Source: Dacryopinax spathularia (lineage: Eukaryota; Basidiomycota; Dacrymycetes; Dacrymycetales; Dacrymycetaceae). Taken from it: a DNA stretch of 64,000 bases. The stretch spans positions 1,426,001 to 1,490,000 of the forward strand of contig JBBPFI010000007.1 of the NCBI GenBank assembly GCA_037974965.1. Reading direction: 5' to 3'. The translations under genes and the position numbers were made by a program. Every line of letters begins with the position of its first letter. The stretch's first letter is position 1. Below, one piece after another: positions 41,985-53,550 of this stretch. The notes under the pieces were generated by a model. The model was not told the origin of the DNA. It was given only the letters and a program-made list of their open reading frames with translations, and did no database searches.

Positions 41985-43059
41985 TCACCAAAAGACGTCA
42001 CTAGCCGGCCTAACGCTACTCGGCGTGCGCTCATAGTACCAAATCCCCCCCGTCGGCGTACAGCTCGAGTTACTCAAGCTATCAATATGCTTATAATAGC
42101 CCGTATTCGGGCTCCCAAGCACATGGTTAAAGTACCAGACTTCGTCCAGCACCGTCCGGCCGTCTTTGTTTGGGCTCTGAGGGCCTGTGCAGCCGAAGTA
42201 GGGGATCGCGCCGGTGTGCGCTTTGACGGCGGACTGGAGTTGGGTCAGGTTGTATTGCGTGCTGTTGGAGGGGACGATGCCGTGCGAGCGGAGGAAGGTG
42301 CCGGTTGGGTAGGACTGGTAGATCCTTATCGCCGTCTACAAACAAAGCATCTCTGCATCAGTATCGGAGTCTATGGGGTAGATGTATGCGCTAAACGCAC
42401 CTCGTAGAAATCGATCATCTCCTCATGCTCGACATACGGCTCCGAAAAACACTTCGTGTCCCACGTCGAGAAACACGTCGCGTGCTTAGAGAACTCATGT
42501 GCCCAGAAATGCGCGTTCGTATCGCCCTGGTTGACCCAGTAACGGTCCATGTACTGCAGCAGGTCGAACCGCGCAAAGTCTTTGATGAAGACGTCGACGG
42601 TCGTGCCGTTCCAGGAGGGGATGAAGACCCCGTTGGAGACGTTCGGGGAGGGGGCAGGGTCGAATTGACGAGTGAGGTCGCAGTATTGGGTGTAGCTGCC
42701 GTCGCACTGCCTCAATCTGGTCAACACTCTGACTTGCAGAGGTGAGGAGGAGGAAGAGAGCGTACGAAGTCAGGCCAGAGACCATGCAGTGTCCAAGTGC
42801 CATTGTCAGGAAGCAGCTGGCCAATACTCTCCATCCCGGTGTACGTATCCCAGAACTGGGTGGACAGGACCAACCCGCCGGGGTAAGGCGAGCAGCACAA
42901 GTCAGGCAGAACCGTCGTGTTCTCGCACGAATAGACAGGCTGGACGTTCGTGCATTGGAAGGGATTCGGGTGAGTAGGCGCGAACGGGTAGGAGGGCAGC
43001 GTATTCTGTTGGGCGAGCGCGAGGGGCGCCACTGCGGCGAGGGCGATGAGGGGGAGCAT
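41985..43059 (-). CDS. Secreted ribonuclease T2
   Basis: Start ATG 43059-43057, signal peptide MLPLIALAAVAPLALAQ. Exon 1 holds PVYSCENTTVLPDLCCSPYP, STQFWDTYTGM and the first active-site block WTLHGLWPDF. Exon 2 (after an intron near 42765-42722) starts CDGSYTQYCDLTRQFDP and carries the second block FWAHEFSKHATCFS; the usual form is HEWxKHGTC, so Trp and Gly are replaced while both His, the Glu and the Lys are kept. Exon 3 gives AIRIYQSYPTGTFLRSHGI, GCTGPQSPNKDGRTVLDEVW and ends ASDVFW, stop at 41987-41985. RNase T2 enzymes cut RNA to 3'-phosphates via 2',3'-cyclic intermediates, outside the cell or in vacuoles. Confidence 0.93.
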
Positions 43060-43858
43060 ATTGGTAGGTCTGCGGTTTCGCCTTCCTCTCTCTTCAAATC
43101 TCCCAGCTCTTTATAGGGATGGGTCAAGAACTCGGCCCTGCCAAGTCCCCGCTAGTGGAGCATGACACCACCCTCTTTCTCCTCTTCGGTCCTTCCTCGC
43201 GCTTCTTCATCATCATCGTTCGACGTTCGATCGATGTCTGAGGCCTTGTCCGGTCCACCATCACCACACCGCAGATACAGTCGAGGAGGAGAGCGCCACT
43301 AGACTGGAGCCAAGCAATACGAAAGTAGACCATGTGCAGACCGCCCTGACGCATGTGTGTACCGGCCAGCGGTTGAACGATGCATGAGGAGCCTGGGATT
43401 GTGTGGGAAGGGATGAGGAAGCCAGTGGTGGCTCCAGAGGCTCCAGCGCGGTGACTGGAATGGGCGCACGTGTATGCGCGGACTGGACCCGCGGGGATGC
43501 CAAGAACTCCTGTCTCTGCTCATTTTATAGGGAGCGGTTCGATTTCCTCTATTGAAGTCATGCGTTAGGACGGATTAGCGGGAAAGCAAAGTAGAATCCC
43601 GATGCTTGCTCATGCTGAAAGTACTAAAACATAGTTTGTTCTACAATCACATGTCAATATGATCATCACTGATAAGGGGCTGTGCTGTCGCGTCGCGTCG
43701 CGACCCTTCGCGCTGCATCGCCCAGCATCGCCGCCTGTCGCATTCGCGAGTGCTACTGTTTTATAGCTGATTTCGGACGCCTGTGACTCATATACCCGCT
43801 CTGCATGCCCTCACACTAGCTTCCCGACCTGTAATTTTGCTGGTTGTGCCTACCAGAT
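43060..43858. other. Divergent intergenic region, RNase T2 / Pot1
   Basis: 799 bp. It contains the TATA-like sites of the RNase T2 side, a CACGTG at about 43466-43471 and a CGTCGCG-rich run (CGCGTCGCGTCGCGACCC near 43690-43707). No coding frame supported. Confidence 0.4.
43109..43115 (-). promoter_or_regulatory. TATA box of the RNase T2 gene
   Basis: TATAAAG on the minus strand, 50-56 bp before the ATG. A second TATA-like TATAAAA is at 43523-43529, too far for the same start unless the leader is long. Confidence 0.45.
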
Positions 43859-46800
43859 ATGGCTCCAGTAGCTGCAGGACGCAAACGCAAGTCTCCTGAT
43901 GCTCCCGACGAGCGCACGCCAAAAGTAGCCCGCACCGACCCTGGCCCAGCAGATCCCTTCGACCCTACACGCGAGATCAACCCCTCCATAATCCCAAAAG
44001 GATTCTCTCCCCTCTCTTGGATCTCCGGGACGATCGGGGTGACCTGGCCGCTAAACTCCAAGAAAGTGAAGAAACTGCTGTTGCGCATACATGAGGGTCG
44101 GAAGCTCGAGGTGCTCGTGACGATATGTTCTGGGAATATGGGGGTGATGGAGGGGGTTGCTGCTGGGAATGAGGTGCGCTTTTCGCTGGATGGGGCGGAG
44201 TGTGTTTCGCTAGAGGGAGGAGGGGCGGATGGGACGAAATTGCCATTTGCGTTGACGTACCCGAAGGGGGCATTGATGAAGGTGCGGGACAGGTTTATCG
44301 ATACACGCAAACGTGAGTACCCAAACTGTTCCGCTTCGTGATTGTACTAAGTCAACGACGCCAGCCCCGCCTGGCGAATGGGACTGGTTCCACACTCCAA
44401 GCCAGCCCGGTACACCCGAGGAGGAAAGCCAGAGTCCTCCCTTGGACGATGGGGACGACTATATGCGTCAGTCTCCTATCACAGAAGTCATCAACGACCG
44501 CGGTAAGCCCCGCATATATGGGCTTCCATCATTCGACCTAACGTGAACAACAAGATACTCCCGCCCAAGCGTCTGCCTCTGACGTGTTCGGGTCTGTTGC
44601 CACTATCTCGCAACCGGCTTCCGTATCGACCTCAGCCCGCCGGCCACATTCCCCAGACACTCCCAAAGCAGTTCAGGCAGTAGCCTCAACCTCAACCTCA
44701 ACCTCAACCAGCATTTCTGCACCAAACCCGACTGAATCAACCGCGTCTACCAACGCGTCAGCTCCGGAGAAACGAAAACGAAAACGCGTCCGCAAGCGTG
44801 ACACGCGACACGCGAACAACCCGGCGCTCCAAGCTGCCCAAGCTGAATCTAGCAAACCCACTCCTCCCGGACAGGCGGGTAGCAGTGGGCAAGCCAAACT
44901 GCAGGAGAAGATGCAGAAGATCGAGAGGAAGGTCGAGGAGATCGCTGCGACGAAGACGCCGAAGCCACCGGAGAAAAGGGGGTCGCCGAGTAAGAGGGCA
45001 GGAGGGGTGAAGGAGGTGAAGCCCAAGGCGGGGTTCATGAATTCTAGTGTGAGTTTAGTTTGCCTGGTATACTGGCGTTGCTGATCAGAGGGTAGGGGAC
45101 GCTCTTCTCGGCCTTGGATGATCTGAAGGAGAACCAGCGGTGTCACGTGGCTGGCATCGTTGTTAGGGCTGATTTGCCAAAGCAAACTCGCAGTGGTGGT
45201 GCGTTTAGAGAGTGTTACGGGGGCGTAGCACGCTGACGAGGGCCCAGATTGGATGGTCACGTACTCTATTACAGATCCAACGCTGTTCCCAGACAGAGAA
45301 CTGAGCATCAACTTCTTCCGAGATCGCAAGGACGCGTTACCCACGGCGAAAATGGAGGAAGCGCTCCTCATCAAGCAACTAAAGGTATACACTTCTATTC
45401 TCCCTCCCACGCATCTTCTAATGCAGAAGGCAGATCGTGTCCCTAAACGACAAAGTCGCCGCCGTCGGGTATAAAGACGCCTTCATTTGGGCCGCCTACG
45501 AGCCCACCCACGGAAAAGAATACACAAGTCCCTTCATGGGCATGAAGATGGACCAAGCAGAACTCCGCTACTGTCTTGAGCTGGTGGACTGGTGGAGGGA
45601 GAAATGCGGTGGTGGGCAGGACGAAGCTTCGCCTGGAGAGACGTCTATTATACAACTTGCTAGGAGGCGGCGGGCGCTCGTGGAGCTCAAGGATATGCAG
45701 GACAGTGTCTTTTGCGACTGCTTGATTCAGGTACTCCCGTCCGGCGTTTGGCCATCCTTCAGGCTGACATGAGGACGCAGGTGGTCAAAGTCTGGCAAGA
45801 CAACCGTACAACCGACCTCTACGTAACCGACTACACCGAAAATCCCGGATTCGGCGACCCAAAACAAAGCAGCCACAACCTCCCCGCCCGGCAACCCATA
45901 GCGATCCCCAACTCCTTCGTATGCAAGATCACCCTCTGGGACGAGGTCAATTCCCGGGCTGAGGTTATACAGCCGGGGCAGTTCTTTAAGTTGAAGAATA
46001 TAAGGGTGAGGTATGGGAGAGGAGGGAATTTGGAGGGGAGCATGGGGATGGGGAAGGATGGGAGGGAGGCGATGGTCAGGTTGGCGGAGAGCGATGAGTC
46101 ACTCAGAGCACTGCGAAAGTGAGTGTCCCTCGCTATGATTAGCTTAGATGCTGATGCGTTCTAGGCGCAAGATCGCTTTCCTGAAGGGCGACGTCGAGGC
46201 TCTCTCCCGCACGACATCCGCCAACGACCTCCCGCAGCTCCACCCTACTCGAGGACTATCCCCCGTTCCCGACATCCCGCCTGCCGAACACTGCACCGTC
46301 AGCCAAATGAAACAAGGCGGCTTCTACACCTTCGTTGCCGAAGTACTCAAAGTCTGGCGTTCCGTCAACCTCGACGACTACTACGTCACGGACTACACCG
46401 AGCATCCCTACCTCTGGGACTTCCACAATGCCGACGTCACCTGGAGCCCTCCTCCCGGCCGGCGCTCGCTCCAGGTCTCAGTGTTCGATGGGAGGTACCG
46501 TGCACAAGCGGCGGAGATGACACCAGGCTGCTTTGTAAGGTTTGAGTATATGCTGTTTAGAAAGGTGCATCCGAAGAAGAAGCTGGGGGATGGGAAGGAG
46601 GAGCCGCCCTTGATGGCGGGGAAGATCGGGGAGATAGTCAAGCGGCCGTGCAGTATCAAGGTTATCCCGCCTACCGATCCGGAGGTCAAGACACTGCTGA
46701 AGTACGCTGTGTTTACCCTTTGTCTTCGCTCTCCCTAACCGGCTTGCAGGCGGAAAGCAAGTGTGCTGAAAGTTCACATTGACATTCCGGCTACTCCAAC

Positions 46801-47702
46801 GCCTGCCAAAGCCAATCAAGCTGCATCGCTGTCCCAGAGGTCGCATGAGAACCGCACAACCGGTCTCCCTTCGCCTAGCCCAACCCAACCGCGCACCGAA
46901 TGGTCCATATCGCCGTCCCCGTCTCGGACGCGCGGGGTCCGCCTGAGAGCATCCGAGGAGAATGTGCTACTTACCAGCATCTTCCACAACATGCCTCACT
47001 CCTCCTTTGCCACCGTGAAAGCGGCTACTACTTCCGACGTATGGAAGGTCCGCGCTCGGGTGGTAGCTTTCCAGCCTGGACGGCTGCGTGAGTGGGTATG
47101 GCAAGAATGTCCAAGCTGCCACATGGAGTATGTCTCCATCTTCCCTTCCGCTGCATCGCCGCTTATTGCATTATTAGAGTACCGGTCAATCAGCGCACAT
47201 GCTCGGAGTGCATGGACGAGCTTGATGACGATGTACAGGAAATCGTCCCGGTCCCGCGTTGGCGGTTTGCCTTTGTCCTGCAAGACGAGCAGGGCGAGGC
47301 ATTGCCGAATGTCTTCTGCTGCGATGATGCTGCCGTACGTCTTTCCAAATCTCTATTGTCCATCGTTGACGGTGAAAGCAGACCATCTTCCTTGGCGATC
47401 TCCCACCCCAAAACCTCGTCTCTCACCGAGAAACCCTTAAAACCCTGCGCGAGCGCATAACTCCCCTCCTAGGAACACTGGAAGCGCACCAGCTCCATCT
47501 GCTAAAAGCAGAAGAAGAGCACCAGCGCCGCCTCTCCGGTAGCAGCAGCAAGGGAAAGGGGAAAGCGGTCAAGCTGGAAGAAGGCAGCGAAGAGAGGGAG
47601 GAGAAGGTCAAGCTAGGAGGCTGGGGGGATTGGACGATTAAGGGGTGGAAAGAGGGTGGGCAGATGAGGTATGGCGTGTTTGGGTGCAGGGTCGTGTGCT
47701 AG
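43859..47702 (+). CDS. POT1: Protection of telomeres protein Pot1, with extra OB-fold units
   Basis: ATG 43859. The basic N-terminus (RKRKSPDAP) precedes an OB-like unit (SWISGTIGVTWPLNSKKVKK; then VRFSLDGAECVSLEG). A long Ser/Thr/Pro linker follows, then the Telo_bind OB fold (TLFSALDDLKENQRCHVAGI, VVRADLPKQTRSG, WMVTYSITDPTLFPDREL, INFFRDRKDALP). Two tandem copies of an OB2-type unit come next: QVVKVWQDNRTTDLYVTDYT and EVLKVWRSVNLDDYYVTDYT, each ending with a PG-x-F-(K/R) block. The C-terminal region has CPSCHM and RTCSECMDELDDD, a probable zinc site, then LQDEQGEALPNVFCCDDAA, and a last exon ending YGVFGCRVVC (stop 47700-47702). Pot1 binds the G-rich telomeric 3' overhang and controls telomerase and end protection. 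About ten introns. Confidence 0.85.
44689..44722 (+). repeat. Hexanucleotide run in the Pot1 linker
   Basis: Five to six copies of CCTCAA (reading ACCTCA in frame) encode an alternating Ser-Thr run in the linker before the Telo_bind domain. Likely slippage-prone. Confidence 0.75.
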
Positions 47703-47972
47703 TTCACGGTTCATGGTGGGTGAAGAAGTGTAAGGGGCAAGAGTTCTGGTTTCTCTTTTATGGGTTTCATGCGTAACTTACGAAACGGACGTTCAGTACC
47801 AACACCGGCACCACGATTCCCATAGACAGCCGTTACCTTTTCAACGTTACCAATGTAGTACCACCACGCGAGTAAATAGAAGGATGACTAAAATGCATTA
47901 GATTACAGTACAATGCGACCATCTCCCGCTCTACAGTACTTCCCGCACCCGCCCTTCACTCACACTGGGCTG

Positions 47973-48808
47973 CTAGAACGCCATCCGGTAACTTGCGTAC
48001 CTACCCGACGTCTCTGAAGGCCGGATGATCCGCACTACCTGACCTCGTCGGAGGCCGTAGTATCGCGCTACCGGGTCGCCGAGCTGAATACGCGGGAGTT
48101 GGGATTCCCTCAACCGGCTGCAAAAAGTGTCAGCAACAAGTTACAGGGAGGGAGAGGAGACTGAAGAAAGCGCGACTCACTACTTCTCCAACAGCTCCTT
48201 CTTCTCCTCCGGACTCATAACCTCATGCCTCGGGACCAGCTTATGCCGCGTAATATTAACCAGCAACTCGCTCTCCGCAAACTCCTCCAGCGTATACTGC
48301 TGCGCCATACTGGCGATCACCTTCCTCGAGCTGGGCGTCATCGCCGAGGGGTAGATGATTATCCCGCGCTGGATGGACTTCTCGTCGAGGATGTGGATGA
48401 ATCGACGCATGGTCTTGATGCCGACGGATTTCTCGTCGGCGAAGAAGACGAAGATTTGGTCGGTCGGGTTGGACCGGGAGTTGGTGAAGAAGTTGAGTTG
48501 GTTGCGGCTGCGAAACATCATGAGTATCACATATTCGCAGCATGTTCTCCCTGATTTCGCTCGAGGAGGGAGGCGAGGATACGCACTCAACACGCCCATT
48601 CTGAGCATAATAACTCCGAAAAGTGTTCAAGTCCATCTTCAACTCGTCGTCCGCAACCTGGAAGCCCTGCTCTCTCTCGTCAGCACCCTCCACTTCCTCT
48701 CCCTTCCTTCTACAAGAGGGAGGCAGCACGCACCCGATCATTGACAAGCTCATGGATCGTCCGGTTTATCCGCCATAAACGGGCAGTCTCGCGGTCGTCT
48801 TCTGCCAT
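47973..48808 (-). CDS. RPB5: RNA polymerases I/II/III shared subunit RPABC1
   Basis: Start ATG 48808-48806: [25 protein letters not shown]. Introns then lead to [80 protein letters not shown] and [20 protein letters not shown]. The last exon reads [40 protein letters not shown] and ends YASYRMAF, stop 47975-47973. The C-terminal half is the universally conserved assembly domain shared with archaeal subunit H; the N-terminal jaw domain is eukaryote-specific. Four exons. It diverges from the Swd2 gene, with a CACGTG (about 48928-48933) and a GAG microsatellite between the starts. Confidence 0.97.
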
Positions 48809-48856
48809 TGCGAGTTTGAGATCTAAGGGAGGAAGGGAGGGTGGCGTGAGAGGCAA

Positions 48857-48884
48857 GGAGGAGGAGGAGGAGGAGGAGGAGGAA
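48857..48884. repeat. (GAG)n microsatellite in the RPB5 / Swd2 divergent promoter
   Basis: About nine GAG repeats immediately upstream of RPB5. Confidence 0.85.
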
Positions 48885-49080
48885 GGATGAGCGCTGAGAA
48901 CGGGCGCCCAATAATTTACTTCCGTTCACGTGAAATCCCTCGAGTGTCGAGTGAGTCCGAAGAGCGCGTCGTGCCGCCTCACCGTCCCCACTGTCAACGC
49001 GCACGACACCGTATCGTTCCCTTTGATCGCTCTATAGTACCAGGAAGAGGACTGCTGAGAACTGAGGACAGGCTGCGGAT

Positions 49081-50628
49081 ATGTCGTCTTCGTATGGATA
49101 TGGAAAGCAGCCTTCGCCTTCGAAGGATGGGAAACCTGCTCCGAAGGGACCGCCGGGAGTGCCACAGCCCATAACGCCCGCTACAATCGTATGTCCCCCT
49201 CTTTCCCGTCCCTCGCCTTCTCTTCCCTTGGCATTCCATACTAACACGCAGGGTTGTATATGCAGGCCCGACTCCGCCCCGCCCGCGTATTCCAAAAAGC
49301 CGTCGAACCCGGCCCTTCGCCTCCCGACCCATCCTCCTCCTCCTCCGCTGCCTCCTCCTCCCTCGCAACCCAAGGACCACGAACGATAACCTCCCTCTCA
49401 TTCGACAACTCCGGCGAGTTCCTCGTCACCGCAGGCGAAGACGAAGCTTTCCGCCTGTACAACTGCCGTCAAGGCAAGCTCGTCAAGCCGCTCTATTCGA
49501 AGAAGTATGGTGTGGACCTGGCTACTTTCACCCATAAGAGCACTACGATTCTGCATGCGAGTACGAAGGAGGATAATACGGTCAGGTATCATAGTTTGCA
49601 CGATAATCGGTATTTGCAGTATTTCAAGGGTCACAAGAAACGGTGCGTCTCCCTCTCCTGTCACGCATTCCCTTCCTTCCTCGCTGCGCGGGGCGGTGGT
49701 TTCTGGAAAATTGGCTCATGTATGCTCGCAACAGAGTGATATGCATCCAAATGTGCCCTTCGGACGACACGTTCCTCACCTCCTCGCTCGACAAGACCGT
49801 CCGTCTCTGGGACCTCCGCACGCCCACCTGCCGCGGCCTCCTAAACCTCCCCCGCGCGCCCATAATAGCATACGACAACACCGGCGTCGTCTTCGCCGTC
49901 GCGCTCTCCTCCCCGCCCCGAATCGCATTGTACGACGCCTCTGCCTGGGACACCGAGCCGTTCCTCTCTGTCGAGCTTAATGATACTCAGCTCGCAAAAC
50001 GACTTTTCCCGCCCCGGGTGCCTATCATAACGAGTCTGCAGTTCTCGAGTAATGGGAAATGGCTCCTGGTGGGCACGGCGGGCGATACGCACTATATCCT
50101 CGATTCGTTCAACGGCGACCTTCTCCTGCGCCTAGAAGGCCACGTCGGGCTCGAGCGGGGCAAGCTGCCCAAAACCCCACTATCAATAACCCCTCAACGG
50201 GGGATCTCCGGGCAAGAAATCACATTCACACCGGATAGCAAGTTCGTCCTTGCCGGGTCGCATACGGGGAAATGGCATGCCTGGGATCTTGTGAGCAGGC
50301 CGGAAGTGATGAGTGGGCAATTGGTGGGGAAGGAGGGGGAAGTGAGGACGTTGAGCCCGTTTGTGGGGATTGAGGGGCATGCGGGGCCGGTGAGGTGTTT
50401 GAGGTGGAATCCCAGGTTGGGGATGATGGCTACTGCCGGGGAGGAGTTGGTGAGTCGCCGTTCCTGCCCTTGCTTTTGGCTTTCTGTTTTGTTCGGTTGG
50501 CTGATGTGTGGTTGTTGTAGGCGTTCTGGTTGCCGGAGAAGAGGATGGACATGCCCCGCGAGCGGCGGGATGGCGATCGGGAGAGGGAGAGGAGAGGGAG
50601 CATGGACGTCAACATGGATAGACGATGA
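49081..50628 (+). CDS. SWD2: WD40 protein Swd2 (COMPASS / CPF subunit)
   Basis: Start ATG 49081 (MSSSYGYGKQPSPSKDGKPA). After an intron to about 49265 the WD repeats begin: RPARVFQKAVEPG, ITSLSFDNSGEFLVTAGEDE, AFRLYNCRQGKLVKPLYSKK, YGVDLATFTHKSTTILHAST, DNTVRYHSLHDNRYLQYFKG. After the next intron: VICIQMCPSDDTFLTSSLDK, TVRLWDLRTPTCRGLLNLPR, LQFSSNGKWLLVGTAGDTHY, KWHAWDL and VRCLRWNPRLGMMATAGEEL. A short last exon begins AFWLPEKR, stop 50626-50628. Swd2 is shared by the Set1/COMPASS H3K4 methyltransferase and the cleavage/polyadenylation factor; the KKYG and YFKGH marks are typical. An Arg-rich tail (RERRDGDRERERRGS) follows the last repeat. Confidence 0.9.
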
Positions 50629-50984
50629 CCCTCCCAAGTCCCCCTATCGTTTCCGGGCTCTCCGTCATGTACGAGTATTGACGAGTTCATGTAATGGACG
50701 TCTATTACTGCTGAATGTGTGGGGGAAAATATCATATCATACACCACGTCTACCTCTGCTCCTCTATCCGCTCCTCCATACCCTCTTGAGGAGCCACAAC
50801 ACCCCACCCAACACCAACGCCGCACCAACCAGCGCCTTCCCTCTACTACCTCACCGAGTGTCAGCTCATGCACTCGTACAGTACCACACACCCCAGCCGC
50901 ACCCCATCCTCATCATCCCCGAAAGGAAGCGGGAAGAGGAAGGGAGAAGGGAGAAAGGGGGAAGAAGAGGGCGAATATAAGCAC
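50629..50984. other. Convergent intergenic region, Swd2 / AIF-like gene 2
   Basis: 356 bp between two stops; pyrimidine-rich on the plus strand around 50740-50830. Open frames here are extensions of neighbouring phases, not supported genes. Confidence 0.4.
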
Positions 50985-52617
50985 TTACTTGGCCCGCTCG
51001 CCGCCGCTCCACATCTCCCTGAACCTGTCGGAGTGCATGTCCTTTGGCATTAGGGCTGCTATCCAGCGGCCTGTGACGGTGAACCAGGGCGTGTAGAGGA
51101 GGGCGTTGTGCGTGCCGAGGGTTACGGACTGTCTAGGCGTCAGCCTCTCTCCTCCCAGTCAAAATCGAACTGAAGCGCAAAGCAGAACTCGCGACGAGGA
51201 GGCGAAGCGGAATGAAGATACAGGGGCAGAAAACGAACGGGGAAAAAAACTGAAAGGACAGGAAAAGAGATAGGACGTACACTCGCACTAGGCCGAGGCG
51301 TATGTCTCCTCCCCGCCTTCCCACCCCTCACAAGACTCAGAATATTCGCCGCCGCGGTCCGTCCATGCCTCAAGCTCCCTCCCAAGAGCTTGATCTCCGG
51401 TACGTCCGCCACGTCCCCCACTGCGAACACTCGCTGGAGCCGGCGGTCGGAGCTGTCGATTTGGAATGTCGGGTGGACGCGGATGCACTTTGTTGTTGGG
51501 TTGATGGCGAGGGGGTCGAGCGCGGAGATTAGGTGGGTGTTGGGTATGTTACCGGTGGCGCGGTAGACGTATTGTGCTGCTTTCCGCATCAGCTCAGATC
51601 CACACCAAGCAGCCAAAAAGAATAGGAAGCCAGAAGGCGGAAGAAGGGAGAGAAGGAGATGATAGCAAGGAATGAATTGGGAGGAGGGGGGGGAGGGGGA
51701 GGGGGACGCACCTTCGATCTCCCTCCCCTTCTTAGTCCTAAAAACCATCTTCTCGCCCCCCAACGTCCCCGGCTCATACCCCTCCGGCCAAATCACCTCA
51801 TCCTCCAAAATCACCTCAATCCCCATCCCCTCCAGCACAGGCAAGACCTTCTCATGCGCCTTCGGAGCGTATCTCATCAGCCTCTCACTCCTATGGACGA
51901 GTGTGACGTGGATATGTGGGTGGGTCTCCTTCACGTCGGTGGCGAACTCTATGCCTGCGGGGCCGCCGCCGACTACGAGGACGTGCGAGGAGGAGGCGAT
52001 GGTTTCCTGCGAAGAGCGGAGGTACGTCTCGATGTCCGCTCCTGTAGGACCGGCGGGGCGAGCGGGAGGAGCTTGGGAGGCACCGGTGGCTATTATGCAG
52101 TACTGCATCCTTGTCAGCTCGTGCTCGAGGTAGCTAGGGAGCAAGACCAAGCAAGATGTACCTCGAAGGGTATCTCCAGCCCCAGACCGTGCTCCGGGTG
52201 AGGCTTGTCCACCACCACGGCACGCTCTTTGAGCTCCAGCACTGTCGTGCTCGGAAGAGGGATGTGCCGGCTATTCTTCCCAAACACGTTCTTGAATGAT
52301 ACATGAATGCGTTTCTCCCATCCTGCGGCGAATATCAACATGCTGTGCGAGAGTCAGAAGAGGTAGGCCGGAAGCGTAAGTACCTGGGATGACAGCCGCA
52401 CGGAGAGCAGCGATCGGGTAGAAGACCTCTTCCTGAGTGTCGATCAGGATCGTCCGGTAGTCCGGGGGCAGCTTGTCCTTCAGAAAGCTCGCCGCTAGAA
52501 ATCCTAAAACGACATGAACGGTCAAGTCCTCGTTCGCCTTCGCAAATTGGGCGAGCAAGAGCGCCTACCTGACAGAGCGCCAACGATCACGATATTCTTG
52601 TACTCCGTGGCCGTCAT
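50985..52617 (-). CDS. AIF/FSP1 (AIFM2)-like FAD-dependent oxidoreductase, copy 2
   Basis: Start ATG 52617-52615: MTATEYKNIVIVGALSG. After an intron, FLAASFLKDKLPPDYRTILI, DTQEEVFYPIAALRAAVIPG. Then WEKRIHVSFKNVFGKNSRHI, PLPSTTVLELKERAVVVDKP, YCIIATGASQAPPARPAGPT, the NADH site HVLVVGGGPAGIEFATDVKE and RLMRYAPKAHEKVLPVLEGM. Further downstream RVFAVGDVADVPEIKLLGGS and the last exon SVTLGTHNALLYTPWFTVTG, RWIAALMPKDMHS, stop 50987-50985. It has the same exon plan as copy 1 at 33.6 kb. The first glycine motif is GALSGF, missing two of three expected glycines, as in copy 1. Likely an NAD(P)H-dependent quinone reductase of AIF type. The TATA box at 52678-52685 is about 61 bp upstream. Confidence 0.88.
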
Positions 52618-52677
52618 GTTGCTCTCGATGTTCTTGCCCAGAATTTGCGGGGAAAACCCAGCAGGACGGCCCCGAGC

Positions 52678-52685
52678 TATATATA
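52678..52685 (-). promoter_or_regulatory. TATA box of AIF-like gene 2
   Basis: TATATATA about 61 bp before the ATG at 52617. Position and spacing parallel the TATA box of the paralogous gene at 33.6 kb. Confidence 0.5.
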
Positions 52686-53550
52686 CCAGGTGCCAAGCCC
52701 AGATCTTATCAGACTGGATCCATTAGATTCCACGTTCCAGACCATGGTGCTGCTAGATCCGCCAGGGACTGCGGGCGGGGTAAACATCACCGCCCTGAGG
52801 GATTTTGCAGGCTGCTGAGGTCGAGGTCCATGACGCGTCAACGCGGGGGGCCTTCCGGCTTCGTCAATCCCGGCGCTTCCGCGACTTCTGAAAGGTGACG
52901 AAGGGTCGCGGCCGACTGCGCACGATGCGACAACGCAGACTGCGGCGCTCTCTTTGCACGCTGCAAGCTGTCCATAAGGGGTTGATGACTCATATTGGAT
53001 GGTCAAATCTCAGTGTGCTCGCCAGATTTTGTTGGAAAGAATTGCATCCATGGTCGGCCGAGTGGGAGAGCGCCGAGAGACCCTGGTGTGCCCCCTTGTG
53101 GAGTGTCTCGTGGGTCAATTGCCGAATTGGGAGGCTATCTTGTCTGATTAGATGCGACGCATTTCACAGTCACGCGTCAGATCAAAGGACCGCTCCTTCG
53201 TGCCTCGTATGCGACGTACACAGTCACGGTGGACTCAGATGACTGCTTCTAGATCTCATTGCATGTATCGGTCGACGAAGAAGGATCGGCGTTATACTGC
53301 TGATAAAGGCCGGTTATCGCCGTTCGGCCGATAGCCACATTCCTCGAAATTCTGCCGTCTTCTTGGCGCCCCGTTCGCTTCGCCACAAATGTCTGATTGT
53401 CGGTATTACCAAGGCACACTTGTTGCACTGATATACTGGGTATAATTATGTATTTTATGGGTATCATATGCGGAAGCGACAGTACAATATGGAAGTGTCC
53501 TTGGGTTTAAAGAGCAATCAATGAAGTATATAGTAGTCCGTGTTCGGTCG
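52686..53550. other. Intergenic region between AIF-like gene 2 and DUF3455 gene C
   Basis: About 865 bp without a supported gene, repeat or RNA; includes the 3' region of DUF3455 gene C. Confidence 0.4.

Noticed and set aside
43261-43503. An 80-residue minus-strand frame starting at 43503, just downstream of a TATA-like site
   Set aside because: The TATA-like site is only 20 bp before the ATG and the protein has no family, splice or codon support.
9961-49000. Telomere-maintenance gene cluster (TGS1, Srs2, Pot1, Swd2 within 40 kb)
   Set aside because: These are separate housekeeping genes with unrelated neighbours between them; proximity in a gene-dense genome is weak evidence.
48843-49401. 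Antisense frames rich in Gly and Arg over the Swd2 5' region
   Set aside because: They are shadows of the Ser/Pro-rich Swd2 exons and the GAG microsatellite.
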